From: Cyclobacteriaceae bacterium
GTDB taxonomy: Bacteria; Bacteroidota; Bacteroidia; Cytophagales; Cyclobacteriaceae
Assembly (NCBI GenBank): GCA_028285685.1
Contig: JANQOR010000027.1
Location: 62,001-126,000, forward strand
Length of the DNA stretch: 64,000 nt
Direction of reading: 5' to 3'
Position numbers and translations under genes: made by a program. Positions within the stretch are counted from its first letter, which is position 1; each line of letters starts with the position of its first letter. Under the pieces are notes generated by a model. That model was not told the DNA's origin and did no database searches. It worked only from the letters and a program-made list of their open reading frames with translations. Below, piece by piece: positions 6,655 through 17,000 of this stretch.

Positions 6655-9065
6655 CAAAATTGAATTCTATACATGACATCAGGAAAAAACCCTATTTGCT
6701 CTATGAGGTTGATTTCATCGGTCACACCATTATAGCGTCTCACAAACTCATTTTTGCGATTGGATATGTTTTGAAAATCTACGAAGAATTGGTGGGAAAC
6801 CTTGTTCTTGTTAAGCCGAACTCCAAACTTGACATCCCACCTGAAGTACTCACCGTATCGTTCGCTAAAGGCGATCTCTTCCATTTGTACCTCACGACCT
6901 GCGTTCGCCCTAGTAGCGACAAGATCTATGGGTGAATAGGGCCTCCCACCTGCGGTGGTTAGCTTGGTGTCGAAAGTCCAGGCGTTTTGGTTAGACGGAC
7001 CAAATTTCCACTCTTTTCCAAACAAAAGGTTCAGGACGTAATTGTTGTTGAAGGCTGTGTTTCGTGGAATGCCGTCACTGCCTTCATATTGGGATTCGAA
7101 AATAGAAGTAGTCAGCAGTAGGTAGTAATCACGGCTGAAGAACTTCTCTAGGGTAGCCTCAATACCGTAGTTGAAGCCGGTGCCTTCATTCACCAATGAT
7201 CCCCTTTCCTCGAATATGAAATCCGATCCCTCATTTATAATCGAATAGCTGGATAAATTCTGTTCGATTGGAATATCGAACAAACTTTGATAGTAGACTT
7301 CTGTTTTCAATCTCCAATCGGGACCGAGATTTTTGTCATAGCCCAAAACGAAATGATGTGCTTTCATAAAATCCAGATGCTCGTTTGTGGGCACTGTCAC
7401 ACCTGGAGACACTTCCTCGCGAAAGAACAGGATTGGAGCTGGAATGGCCTGACCATGGAGTCCGTAAGCAAAGCTCCACCGTTGAGTTGGCGTCCTGTTC
7501 CAGCTGATTGCGACTCTGGGCTCAAGCATAAAGTCATTAGTAAAACCGTGGTTTTGAGTATGGATGCCAAAGGTTGTAGATAGGTCGTCGGTCAATCTGT
7601 ATTCTGCCTGAGCGTGGGTCTGCAGCAGATTATAAGACTCGTCGAAATCTCTGTTCAAAAGGAAATAGTCAGGGATAGAATCGTTGTTCAAGTCGGGAAT
7701 AGTCACCCTATCGTCCCTGTCCTCACTGAAAATGTTCATATCATACGTTTCATTCAAGAAACCTGCGCGTAGTGTCCATCGTGCGCTTAGCTTGCTGTTT
7801 AGCGTTGAGGTGATAGTGTATCTATTTTCTCTAGTGTCAGAGTTTGTAGCTCGATACTTCTTGATGAGTTGATCATTCTCGTCAAGAATCAGGTTGTCCT
7901 GGGTGAACTCGTTTCCATTAGTCGAGGCACCCAGCGAGGTTTTCAAATAGGTGTTTTTTCCAAATCTTAATGTATGAGCCAATCCAATAAGCCCGATCTC
8001 ACTTTCTACGAAGGAGTCAACATTGGGATTAGCAAAGAGGTCTGTCTCATCTATGTCTTCCCCCAGAAAGTCAATGCTGCTCTTTCCGTAGATCCCAAAC
8101 AACTCTACCCGCCCGAATTTGTAGTCACCCAGATTGGCCTTGAAGGATAGATCTTGATAAAAAGGCGTGGCACTAGTTCCTGTTGCAGCAAGGCTTGCAA
8201 TTCCATAGCGATAGGAAGTGAGGAAAGATGCATTTCTTTCTTTGTTAATTGGACCTTCAGCCATCAATTCAAGCCCTGTGTAGGCAGCCATTTGCCCGGT
8301 AAATTCAAACTTGTCACTGTTTCCGTTTCGGAACATAATATCAAAGACTGCTGCATTGGCGTTTCCGTACTCAGCAGGAAAGGCACCAGTAAGGAAATCT
8401 GAAGTTCTCAACATGTTGGTATTCAAAGCATTCACAGGCCCGCCCGTGGTACCTAAGGTAGAAAAGTGATTGGTCGAAGCGATGGGAATTCCTTCTATAC
8501 GCCAAAGCAGACCTGTGGGTGAATTTCCACGAACTACAATATCATTTCTGGCGTCATTTGTCGAGCTAACACCTGCATAGGAAGCAGCAAGCTTTGCAGG
8601 GTCATTCCGACCACCAGAAAACCGAGTGACTTCTTCAATGCTGAAAGTTCTTGCACTGACCTTTGCAAGATCATTGATGGGTAGATCCTTATCGGCATCT
8701 GCAGTTATGACGACCTCTTCAAGTTTTTCCACAGATTCCTCCAATAATAGATTCAGCACAACTTCCTTTCCAGCTGTAACCAGTACATTGGGAATGGTGA
8801 TAGACTTGTATCCAATGTATTGAACGGCAAATACTTGCCTGCCGAATGGAACTTCCTCAATTCGGAAGGACCCGTCAACATCTGTGATCGCTCCGTTTAT
8901 AGGATTCGATCCTAACAGTGTAATTGTTGCTCCTATTAAAGGATATTCTGCCTGCGAATCCAGTATGGTACCTTTTACAACTTGCGTTTGTGAAAAAACG
9001 ACGTTCGACAAAGAGACTAGGAGGAAAAGCAAGATGACCTTTTTCAGAATAGCATTAGTCTTCAT
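6654..9065 (-). CDS. TonB-dependent outer-membrane receptor with carboxypeptidase-like N-domain
   Basis: An outer-membrane beta-barrel of the TonB-dependent receptor class, expected to import a ligand with energy from TonB/ExbBD. From Met at 9065 it has a classical signal peptide (VILLFLLVSLSNVVFSQ). A longer frame starts at ATG 9116 and adds 17 charged residues, which would spoil the signal. Domains in order are CarboxypepD_reg-like (about 25-110, VKGTILDS...PLIGATITL), plug (about 130-240, DIVVRGNSPTGLLWRIEG), then the barrel, ending in the aromatic tail MYRIQF. No SusD partner is next to it, so it is not a typical polysaccharide-utilisation receptor. The substrate is unknown. Confidence 0.85.
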   Translation of the reverse strand: MKTNAILKKVILLFLLVSLSNVVFSQTQVVKGTILDSQAEYPLIGATITLLGSNPINGAITDVDGSFRIEEVPFGRQVFAVQYIGYKSITIPNVLVTAGKEVVLNLLLEESVEKLEEVVITADADKDLPINDLAKVSARTFSIEEVTRFSGGRNDPAKLAASYAGVSSTNDARNDIVVRGNSPTGLLWRIEGIPIASTNHFSTLGTTGGPVNALNTNMLRTSDFLTGAFPAEYGNANAAVFDIMFRNGNSDKFEFTGQMAAYTGLELMAEGPINKERNASFLTSYRYGIASLAATGTSATPFYQDLSFKANLGDYKFGRVELFGIYGKSSIDFLGEDIDETDLFANPNVDSFVESEIGLIGLAHTLRFGKNTYLKTSLGASTNGNEFTQDNLILDENDQLIKKYRATNSDTRENRYTITSTLNSKLSARWTLRAGFLNETYDMNIFSEDRDDRVTIPDLNNDSIPDYFLLNRDFDESYNLLQTHAQAEYRLTDDLSTTFGIHTQNHGFTNDFMLEPRVAISWNRTPTQRWSFAYGLHGQAIPAPILFFREEVSPGVTVPTNEHLDFMKAHHFVLGYDKNLGPDWRLKTEVYYQSLFDIPIEQNLSSYSIINEGSDFIFEERGSLVNEGTGFNYGIEATLEKFFSRDYYLLLTTSIFESQYEGSDGIPRNTAFNNNYVLNLLFGKEWKFGPSNQNAWTFDTKLTTAGGRPYSPIDLVATRANAGREVQMEEIAFSERYGEYFRWDVKFGVRLNKNKVSHQFFVDFQNISNRKNEFVRRYNGVTDEINLIEQIGFFPDVMYRIQF

Positions 9066-9307
9066 GATGTTTCGATTTTTAGTTTCGGCTAAACTATTTT
9101 TTGGCTCTTTTTTCATAAAGTAGAAGGTGCGTGAGGCTGGTATTTGGTTTGATGAAGCCGTCCTATTGTATTATGAACTGGAGGAGGCCAAGGAATACCT
9201 GGGTTTGGGATTGAATTGTCTTTTTTCCTGGTTCGACCCTCCGTTTTCTGGTTTGAGTAGATATTCAGTTCAACACGCTAGTCACTTATTTCTATCTTTA
9301 TTTTCAA

Positions 9308-10342
9308 ATGAAGCTGAGAGAAATACATTATAGGTGGTTGGGAATACCCGTTGTTGCGCTGATCGCAGAATTGGTAAATGAACATCCGGTTGCGGATCTA
9401 TCAATTGCGGAGAAATACTTTTACTCGGTCATTTTCACCGCCGTTTACTGGAGTGGGGCTGTTATAATTATTAAACATTTCAGGAGAAAGTTTCCAGAAA
9501 TGAGTCTTACTACCAAACGCGTGGTGTCCTCGGCCATTTTGATCATCATCTGGATGGCAGTTGGAGGTATCCCCGTGAAGCTTCTGCTGGGCTTGGATAG
9601 CATGGATCACATGATGGAGGTCAAAACGTATACCACCTACATTCCTTTCAATTTTGTGGCTGCCACGGTAATCACCTTGATCTATGAGGCCTTTTACTTT
9701 TTTGAAAAATGGAAGGAATCCTTCAGACTAAACGAAGAATTGAAAAATAGGCAGATTAGGACACAATACGAAGTTCTTCAAAACCAGATGAGCCCACATT
9801 TTCTTTTTAACAGCCTCAATACACTTGCATCAATCATTCCGGAAGATTCAATAGCGGCTGTTTCATTTACCGAAAAATTGTCAGAAGTGTACAGGTACAT
9901 ATTGCAAAACAAGGAGCGCGAGTTGGTCAGCTTAGAGGAGGAGCTTGAATTTGCGAAATCTTACGTCTTCCTTCTGCGAATGAGGTTTCCTGACAACCTC
10001 ACCTTTGAATTTGATGTTGATGAAAAATTCTTGAAGCTCAATATGCCACCTTTGACTCTTCAAATGCTCATTGAAAATGCGATCAAACACAATGTGGTGT
10101 CTAAGTCCAAGCCTCTTCATATCAGCATTTACATCGATAATGGAAAGTCTGTTGTGGTGAAAAACAACCTGCAGAAAAGAGAGACACTAGAAAAATCAAC
10201 AAAAACGGGTCTTGACAATATCGAGAAACGATATAGCATTCTTGGTGGCAAAAAAATAGATGTAATATCCAGCGCAAACAATTTCATGGTAGCGGTGCCA
10301 CTCATAGACTTACTGGAAGAATCAGATTTGAAATTCGCATGA
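9308..10342 (+). CDS. LytS/YehU-type sensor histidine kinase
   Basis: An inner-membrane kinase of the His_kinase (LytS) family. The first about 130 residues hold four membrane segments (including YFYSVIFTAVYW and ILIIIWMAVGG). Then come a short coiled linker and the phospho-acceptor block NQMSPHFLFNSLN with His164. The HATPase domain follows (NAIKHN, TGLDNIEKRY). The 344-residue length is typical. It overlaps the LytTR regulator by 4 bases (ATGA), so the two form one unit. A near -7 box, TATCTTTA, lies about 20 bases before the ATG. The signal is unknown. Confidence 0.92.
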   Translation: MKLREIHYRWLGIPVVALIAELVNEHPVADLSIAEKYFYSVIFTAVYWSGAVIIIKHFRRKFPEMSLTTKRVVSSAILIIIWMAVGGIPVKLLLGLDSMDHMMEVKTYTTYIPFNFVAATVITLIYEAFYFFEKWKESFRLNEELKNRQIRTQYEVLQNQMSPHFLFNSLNTLASIIPEDSIAAVSFTEKLSEVYRYILQNKERELVSLEEELEFAKSYVFLLRMRFPDNLTFEFDVDEKFLKLNMPPLTLQMLIENAIKHNVVSKSKPLHISIYIDNGKSVVVKNNLQKRETLEKSTKTGLDNIEKRYSILGGKKIDVISSANNFMVAVPLIDLLEESDLKFA

Positions 10343-11097
10343 AGGTACTGATCATTGAAGATGAGGCTCCGGCGTTTCGAAGACTGCAAAAGATTCTTTC
10401 CGAGATTGATTCTTCTATCGAGATCGTGGAGGTAATGGATAGTGTGGAAGATTCTGTAAAATGGATGAATCACCACGAATCGCCCGACCTAATATTCATG
10501 GATATACAGATCAGCGATGGCCTTAGCTTTCAAATTTTTGATGAGATTAAAGTTGATTCACCAGTCATTTTCACCACTGCTTTTGATGAATATTTGCTCA
10601 AGGCGTTCAAAGTCAACAGCATCGACTACCTGCTCAAACCAATTAAAAAAGAGGATTTGGCGCGGGCACTGAAAAAATTCAAAAACTTGACTCAAAATTC
10701 AACAACTGAACTTGATCTCAGCGCTCTGATAAAGCAGATCTCGCTAACAGAGACAAGCTATAAATCTCGCTTCCTTGTAAAGCAGGGAGATAAAATGCTG
10801 GCCATTCGAACAGAAGATATCGTTTGTTTTCAATCAAAACATGGAGTAGTGCATATAGTCACCAAACATGGGAAAAAATACCTTTCCGATTTCACGCTAG
10901 ACGAGCTCATTAGTCAATTGGACCCCAAGAATTTCTTTCGGGCTAACAGACAATTTCTCATTCACGCCGACTTCATCGAAACGGTACACAAACATTTCAA
11001 GGGGAAGCTCCTGGTAGAGATGAGACTTTTTGATGATGAACAAATTCTCGTAAGCAGCGAAAAGGCTACCGCTTTTAAAAACTGGTTGGACCAGTGA
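10339..11097 (+). CDS. LytTR-family response regulator
   Basis: The receiver domain (about 1-120) has the acidic pair EDE near the N-terminus, phospho-acceptor Asp55 (IFMDIQ), the conserved Thr in TTAFDEY and the Lys in YLLKPI. The C-terminal LytTR DNA-binding domain (about 148-252) includes FRANRQFLIHADFIE. It is the cognate regulator of the kinase it overlaps. The 252-residue length is normal. Its stop is 4 bases from the end of the convergent protease gene. Confidence 0.94.
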   Translation: MKVLIIEDEAPAFRRLQKILSEIDSSIEIVEVMDSVEDSVKWMNHHESPDLIFMDIQISDGLSFQIFDEIKVDSPVIFTTAFDEYLLKAFKVNSIDYLLKPIKKEDLARALKKFKNLTQNSTTELDLSALIKQISLTETSYKSRFLVKQGDKMLAIRTEDIVCFQSKHGVVHIVTKHGKKYLSDFTLDELISQLDPKNFFRANRQFLIHADFIETVHKHFKGKLLVEMRLFDDEQILVSSEKATAFKNWLDQ

Positions 11098-11101
11098 TGT
11101 G

Positions 11102-12331
11102 TTAGCTCAAAGCTCTAACCCTTTCCCTCAGTGGAGGATGTGAATAGTGAACAAATACATATGCTGGATGAGGCGTCAGATTAGAAAGATGATCTGAGCT
11201 TAGCCGTTTCAATCCTTCAATCAGTGGTTCAGCCTTGTAAGTAGTCTTGGCGTAGTTGTCTGCTTCAAATTCGTTTTTTCGACTTAATATATTTCCTAAA
11301 ATGCCTAAAATTCTTGATACGGGTGAATAGAGAATCCCAAATGCCAACATATTTAAATGCAGTGCAGAGGTTTGCCCACCCATGGCCCAACTTACCTCTG
11401 CGTCAAAAGCCATTAGGGAGAAGAGGTACAACATGAAACCCATGATTCCAATGCTAAGAATGGTGCTGAAGATGATGTGTCTCTTTTTGTAATGTCCAAC
11501 CTCATGCGCAAATACAGCCGTTAACTCTTCTACTGAATGTTTTTCTATCAACGTGTCAAAGAGTACAACTTTCTTTTTTCTGCCCAGTCCCGAGAAAAAT
11601 GCATTGCCCTTACTTGATCGCTTGGATCCGTCCATCACGAAGATGTTTTTAAGTGGAAATTTCACCTTGTCACTATACTCCTGGATCGAGTTTTTGAGCT
11701 CACCATCTTCAAGAGGCCTAAGCTTATTGAAAAGTGGCAGTATTAGTGATGCGTAGAACATGTTGGCGAAAAGCATAAATCCAGCAGTCACCGCCCAGAA
11801 GTACAACCAGAAATTGGTGCTCATAAAATTTACCATGTAGATAAATACTGCGAGCAGAATACCTCCGATGATTATAGTTAGAATGTAGCCTTTGATCTTA
11901 TCAAGAATAAAAGTCTTGGCTGTCGTCTTATTAAAGCCATACTTTTCTTCTATAACGAAAGTGCCGTAGATGGAAAACGGTATTCCAATCACATCTGATA
12001 TAATGAATAGAACTCCGAAAAAGATCAGTGTCGAAAGCATATCAAAAGGAGAGAACGTTCTGATCCAGTCGTCGATGATCCCAAACCAACCAAATGATAT
12101 GGCACAGAAAAGAAGAATAAAACTGAAGGACGCAGAAAAAGTGGCGAACCTGGAAACCTCCTCCTGATAAGCCTGTGATTTGGCATATTTTTCTTCGTCA
12201 TAAATGCCTTCTAATTCGGAAGGGATTGGTTTTTTCGAACTCTTCCGATTAAGGTGGCTTAAGATCCGCTCTAGTACAAAATCAAACGAGATAATTCCTA
12301 GAAGCACATATAAAATGGTTTGCTCTGTCAT
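11102..12331 (-). CDS. M48 family metalloprotease, Ste24/CAAX protease-like
   Basis: A polytopic zinc endopeptidase of the M48A (Ste24) type, 409 residues with about seven hydrophobic segments. The zinc motif is HEVGH at residues 276-280, and the third ligand is probably the Glu in RKNEFEADNYA, both of which are family signatures. GSKRSSKGNAFFSGLGRKKKVVLFDTL is the conserved block before the active site. In bacteria such proteins are thought to act in membrane protein quality control; CAAX processing is not expected here. Confidence 0.9.
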   Translation of the reverse strand: MTEQTILYVLLGIISFDFVLERILSHLNRKSSKKPIPSELEGIYDEEKYAKSQAYQEEVSRFATFSASFSFILLFCAISFGWFGIIDDWIRTFSPFDMLSTLIFFGVLFIISDVIGIPFSIYGTFVIEEKYGFNKTTAKTFILDKIKGYILTIIIGGILLAVFIYMVNFMSTNFWLYFWAVTAGFMLFANMFYASLILPLFNKLRPLEDGELKNSIQEYSDKVKFPLKNIFVMDGSKRSSKGNAFFSGLGRKKKVVLFDTLIEKHSVEELTAVFAHEVGHYKKRHIIFSTILSIGIMGFMLYLFSLMAFDAEVSWAMGGQTSALHLNMLAFGILYSPVSRILGILGNILSRKNEFEADNYAKTTYKAEPLIEGLKRLSSDHLSNLTPHPAYVFVHYSHPPLRERVRALS

Positions 12332-12379
12332 TCGCTTTGAATAAGTCGCAAATTTATCAATAGTAAGATTGTACCTCCT

Positions 12380-12853
12380 TTAAATTTTTACCTCCAGCTT
12401 CACTATAACTTTTCTGGAGCCGTATCTAACAAAGAGGATCCGGACCTGATCATGCAGTTTCAGCTGGGGCTGTCCGTCAAAGCGAAGCTTCGGGATTGGT
12501 CTATACAGAAGATATGTCCTGCCACTAATAACAATAGAACTAAAAGCTTCATCTGTAGATTGATCGAGAGAAGAAATAGAGCCACCAATTCCAATTTGAT
12601 TCGTGTTTAAAAAAGTGACCTTTTCCTTGTAGTCGACCAAAGTATTAGAAAGGGAATATGCCAACGCCGCTGCGGAAATAACAGTGATTATCAATCCATT
12701 GACAACCGCGCTTCCAAAAAGGAAGCCTTTATCCGAATCAGTACTTCTGCCTTTGATGATTAGAAAGATTCCCAGAATGAGAAATGGAAGCGGGATTAAG
12801 AAATCGAGGCTTAATCCAGGGTGTGTCCAATCCGTTATGAGTCTATAGTCCAC
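12380..12853 (-). CDS. Two-pass membrane protein, unknown function
   Basis: 157 residues from a GTG start at 12853. Two hydrophobic segments (about 18-37 and 46-68) are followed by a roughly 85-residue soluble domain rich in beta-strand-like sequence that ends in VIVKLEVKI. The start is 9 bases after the sprF-like stop, so it is probably the second gene of that unit. No family is recognised. A link to type IX secretion is inferred only from position. Confidence 0.7.
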   Translation of the reverse strand: MDYRLITDWTHPGLSLDFLIPLPFLILGIFLIIKGRSTDSDKGFLFGSAVVNGLIITVISAAALAYSLSNTLVDYKEKVTFLNTNQIGIGGSISSLDQSTDEAFSSIVISGRTYLLYRPIPKLRFDGQPQLKLHDQVRILFVRYGSRKVIVKLEVKI

Positions 12854-12862
12854 CCAATAAAT

Positions 12863-13888
12863 TTAGAAAATAAATGGGATTGGACACTTTAGCTGGCGAA
12901 CATCAGCAGAAGGTTTCAGTGGATCTGATAATGAAAAGGAGTAGGTAATCGAAATTTCATGTGCGCCCCCAGTACCAATGCCCAGGTCGGAGATGGTGTA
13001 ATCATAGCTGTAGCCAAATGTAGCGCGACTGCTCTCGATACCCACCATGAAGATGATAGCCTCACTATTGGCAATACCATCTTCGTTTTTGATCGGCAAT
13101 CCTCGATACCATAGGCCAACTAACATTGGGGAAAAAGTGAAGTAAGCGCCGAGATCCAACTGATCAAAGTCGCCTTGCGATCGGTAATTGAAAGAAGGAG
13201 TAATACTGTATTCTCGTGTAGTTCGGGTGGCAGCTGGGCCAAACGGAATTCGATATCCCCCATGCAGCGAAACTCTTCTTGGTAGCGGCGCGTCTCCTCC
13301 TGCAATAGATTGATTCGGCTCGGTTACATGATGGATGGCAGCACCAAACCATAGACTGGGGCTATAAAAGATCCCACCAAAGGAAAGATCAAAAAACTGG
13401 GCTTTAAATCCCGTATTGAAAATCTCGGAGGTGGTAGGACTTATTTGCCCTGTATTGTCAAACTGGTCTCCGAATGTGAGCTTATCAAAATCCAGGTCCC
13501 TTATGGTATAAGCAGCCTGCACTCCAGGCCTGAACGTCCACCGGTAATTCAAATTCAATTGATAGGCATATTGAATTCCGATGGATGTGGACCTCAAACC
13601 TGCTATTCCCTCCCGGTCACTTGTAAACAGAAGTCCGACACTGCTGTAGTAGTCTTCGAAGTGGTTGTCGAAGTAGGCAGAGAAAGTCTCAAAATTTGCC
13701 TCAAGATTTGGCCACTGAGATCTATAATTGATACCCATGCGACCTTTTTGGTTGATTCCAACCAAGCCTGGATTCAGATATAGTGGCGCTGCATAATATT
13801 GCGAGAATTGAGGGTCTTGAGCCATCAAAGTGTTCTTTGAGTACAGAGAACTCAACACGACTAAGAGTATCAAAACCTTCTTCACCAT
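12863..13888 (-). CDS. PorP/SprF-family type IX secretion membrane protein
   Basis: A 341-residue protein with a signal peptide ending near LMAQ, followed by the family hallmark DPQFSQYYAAPLYLNPG and NYRSQWPN, then a barrel-like sequence. PorP/SprF proteins sit in the outer membrane. SprF-type members are needed to secrete or attach proteins with type B T9SS tails (known for SprF/SprB of Flavobacterium johnsoniae). Here it is divergent from, and adjacent to, a gene encoding exactly such a type B tail, which supports a partner relationship. ATG at 13888 is the start. Confidence 0.92.
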   Translation of the reverse strand: MVKKVLILLVVLSSLYSKNTLMAQDPQFSQYYAAPLYLNPGLVGINQKGRMGINYRSQWPNLEANFETFSAYFDNHFEDYYSSVGLLFTSDREGIAGLRSTSIGIQYAYQLNLNYRWTFRPGVQAAYTIRDLDFDKLTFGDQFDNTGQISPTTSEIFNTGFKAQFFDLSFGGIFYSPSLWFGAAIHHVTEPNQSIAGGDAPLPRRVSLHGGYRIPFGPAATRTTREYSITPSFNYRSQGDFDQLDLGAYFTFSPMLVGLWYRGLPIKNEDGIANSEAIIFMVGIESSRATFGYSYDYTISDLGIGTGGAHEISITYSFSLSDPLKPSADVRQLKCPIPFIF

Positions 13889-14025
13889 AGTAAAAAGTGT
13901 GATTTAAAATCAGGAAGCAAATTAGATAAATAATACAAATTGATTCGAGATTAGTTCTTTTATGTAAGTAATCAAACGAACATTCGCACGTTTGTATTTT
14001 AACGGTATTTTTACAGAAGTTGTGT

Positions 14026-17000
14026 ATGAATAAGGACATTCGGATGAATTTGAACCCCTATTTTTCTAAATGGAGACGGTTTTGGCTTGCTTCAATCCTG
14101 ATACTAGGTGGTTTTGTCCTAAAGTCACAAAATATCACAGAAACGAGGTGGTATTTTGGAAATTCTCCGGAGAATTTAGTTTTTGACAGAAATGGCCGTG
14201 ATGTCTACCTTGAGACGACACAATCCACGCCTTTTGGCACTGGTGGTGCTGTGACCATCACCGATCAATTTACAGGCAATCTATTATTTTATTCAGATGG
14301 TGAGCAGGTCTTTGATGCTTCTCATGTTGAGATTCCTGCTGTTTTTGGTGGGACAAATTTGTCGGGCAATCCTGCCATAAACTCACCTGCTGTCGCGGCT
14401 CCAGTGACTGGTAGCGCGGGGCAGTTCTACATATTCACAAATCCGGGTGCGAATGCTCCGAACGAAATCCAATATTCCATAGTGGATATGAGTCTTGTTG
14501 GGAACGGGTCAGCCCAATTTCCCTTAGGTGATGCGACCGTCCTCAACCAGGGGACTGGACTCGCTGATCCTTCTGAGGCAATGACGGTCATCCCCCTTGG
14601 TGATGGCGAAACATTTTGGTTGTTAACACAGGACCGAAGTACGTTTGAGATCAGGGTTACGGAAATCAACAACGGAGGAATTGGTGCGACGATCAACTAT
14701 GATTTTACGGACGGAACCAATCCAGGCTTTCAAGCCTCACATTTTGCATTCAATGCGGACTCACTTTGGTTAGCTGTTGCTCCTCAGCTACCTAACAGAA
14801 ATATTTGGTTTTTGACCTTCGATCCGACTACAGGGGTTCCCACTTTTGATCATCAACTACTAAGCACAGGGTTTAATGACGGAGCTGGAGAATCTATATA
14901 TGATGTGGAGTGGTCGAGAGATGGCTCAAAGCTCTATTTCTCTCGATTTGGTGGAACAGGTGATGTAGGTAACATTTATCAGATTGATTTTAATGACTCA
15001 ACGGAGACGGTCAATCCGGTACTTGCCAACCCGATCAATAGAAGTTATGGGCTCAAACGAGCCATAGATGGCAGAATCTATCATTTGTATCAACAGACGA
15101 ATACCTCGCCCTTTGAACTTGGTCGGATCAATAGACCAGATAGCTTAGTAGATTCCGTGGCATACGAGCAAGTAGTCTTTCCGGATGATTTTGTCGCAAG
15201 GCAGTTTCCTGAGTTTACTCCTGCCTACAATTTCACTTTTGACACACTCAACTTTGACTATATCGACAGTTGTTCCGGAAACGTCACAAAGTTTTTTCCA
15301 ATCATTGAGCCAGTTCCGCAAAATGTTTTCTGGGTGCTAGAGCCAGGAGTTGGGTCCTTTGCTTACGCTCCGCTCCACTCTTACCAGGCCCCTGGGGGCT
15401 ATATGGTTAGTTTGACGGCAGAGATAAACGGCATAAGCCAGACAGTGGTCAAACCGGTTGATATTCTGATGAATGATCTGATGGTTGATCTTGGTAATGA
15501 TACGACCATCTGTGTTGATGAGGTTTTGACTTTGGATGCGGGCACAGGCGAGTCATTCGTATGGAACACTGGGGATTCCACACAGATGATTGATGTCGAT
15601 ACGGCAGGTACCTATTGGGTGGAAGTTACAAGTACCACGGGTTGTACCGGTTTTGATGACATTGAGATTACAGAATATCAGGTTGCTAATCAGGTCTCTA
15701 ACCAGTGGTATTTTGGAGAACAAGCAGGTATTGAGTTTACAGGCGGCGCTCAAGCAATATTAGATGCTAATAACATGATGGCTTCAGAAGGTTGCGCAAC
15801 AATTTCTGATATAAATGGAAAACTCCTGTTTTATACGAATGGCTTTACTGTCTGGAATCGGGAGCATGAAGTGATGCAAAATGGTGACACTATTGGCGGC
15901 GATCAACCCGCAGCTCAATCGACACTTATAATGCCATTTAACGGAGATGCAACAATGTACTATGTCTTTACTACTGAAAGTGTCTATGGTGATGGCGAAT
16001 ATGCCTTAAAATATTCTATTGTGGATATGAAAGAGGACGGGGGCTTAGGCCGAGTTATTGTCAAAAATCGAATGATCATGGACAACAGTACGGAGCGAAT
16101 TACTGCCTCAGGGTTTACTGGTAATGACGTGATCGTCGCGCATGAATTTGGAAACAATACGTTCAGGTCCTTCTTCACCAATCCCAACGGGTTTTTTGCA
16201 GCTTTATATTCCCCAGTTGGAGAAGTACACCAATTCACTCAGGAGCTCAGTGCCACTGGATACATGAAAATCTCACCAACGCAGAACACCATTGCGGTTA
16301 ACATTCCGGGGACGAGCGAGATTGAAATTTTCGATTTTAATGGCGGAATTGTCTCGAACCCAAGGCTAATCGATACAGGAGAACCTGATCTTTACGGACT
16401 GGAATATTCAAGTGCCGGAATCAAATTGTACGTCACGACAAGCGGGCCTAATTCCAAGCTTATCCAATATGATCTCGACAGCCTTAATTCGATGGATCCA
16501 GCTGCCGATATTGAGGCCACCAAATTTGATGGATACCAGCAAGGCACGGATTATGGCGCTTTGCAAAATGGTCCAGATGGTGTCATGTATATGGCCGTTG
16601 ACAACTCGGGAATGATTGGTACCATCAATAACAGCAACGGAGATGATGCAGGGGCTAGCTTTAACCCAACCGGATTTGATCTGCAGGGCAGAACAAGTCG
16701 CCTGGGGCTGCCGAATTTTGCCCAAAATCAAACGCCACCCTTACAGGTTCCAAGCATGACGGTGACAGTGGGTTGTGTAGGCCAAGAGTCAACGTTTACA
16801 GGCGTTGGACGGGATAATGTTATTGAAAATTACTTGTGGATTTTTGGTGACGGCCAGTCCGCCGTTGCACAAGATACCACGCACACATACGACGCTCCAG
16901 GAGTTTACACGGTTCAACTAGAACTGAGCAACCGGTGCGATGTGGATACCATTCTGACCCAAACAATAGAGATCTTCACCTTACCACAGGAGCCTATAGT

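Noticed and set aside
9066-9116. Upstream ATG 9116 as receptor start
   Set aside because: It adds 17 charged residues in front of a complete signal peptide; possible, but Met at 9065 gives a standard export signal.
9127-9333. Plus-strand ORF of 68 codons between the receptor and the LytS kinase
   Set aside because: It overlaps the kinase start by 26 bases, starts in the promoter region of two divergent genes, and has no signal, domain or clear ribosome site.
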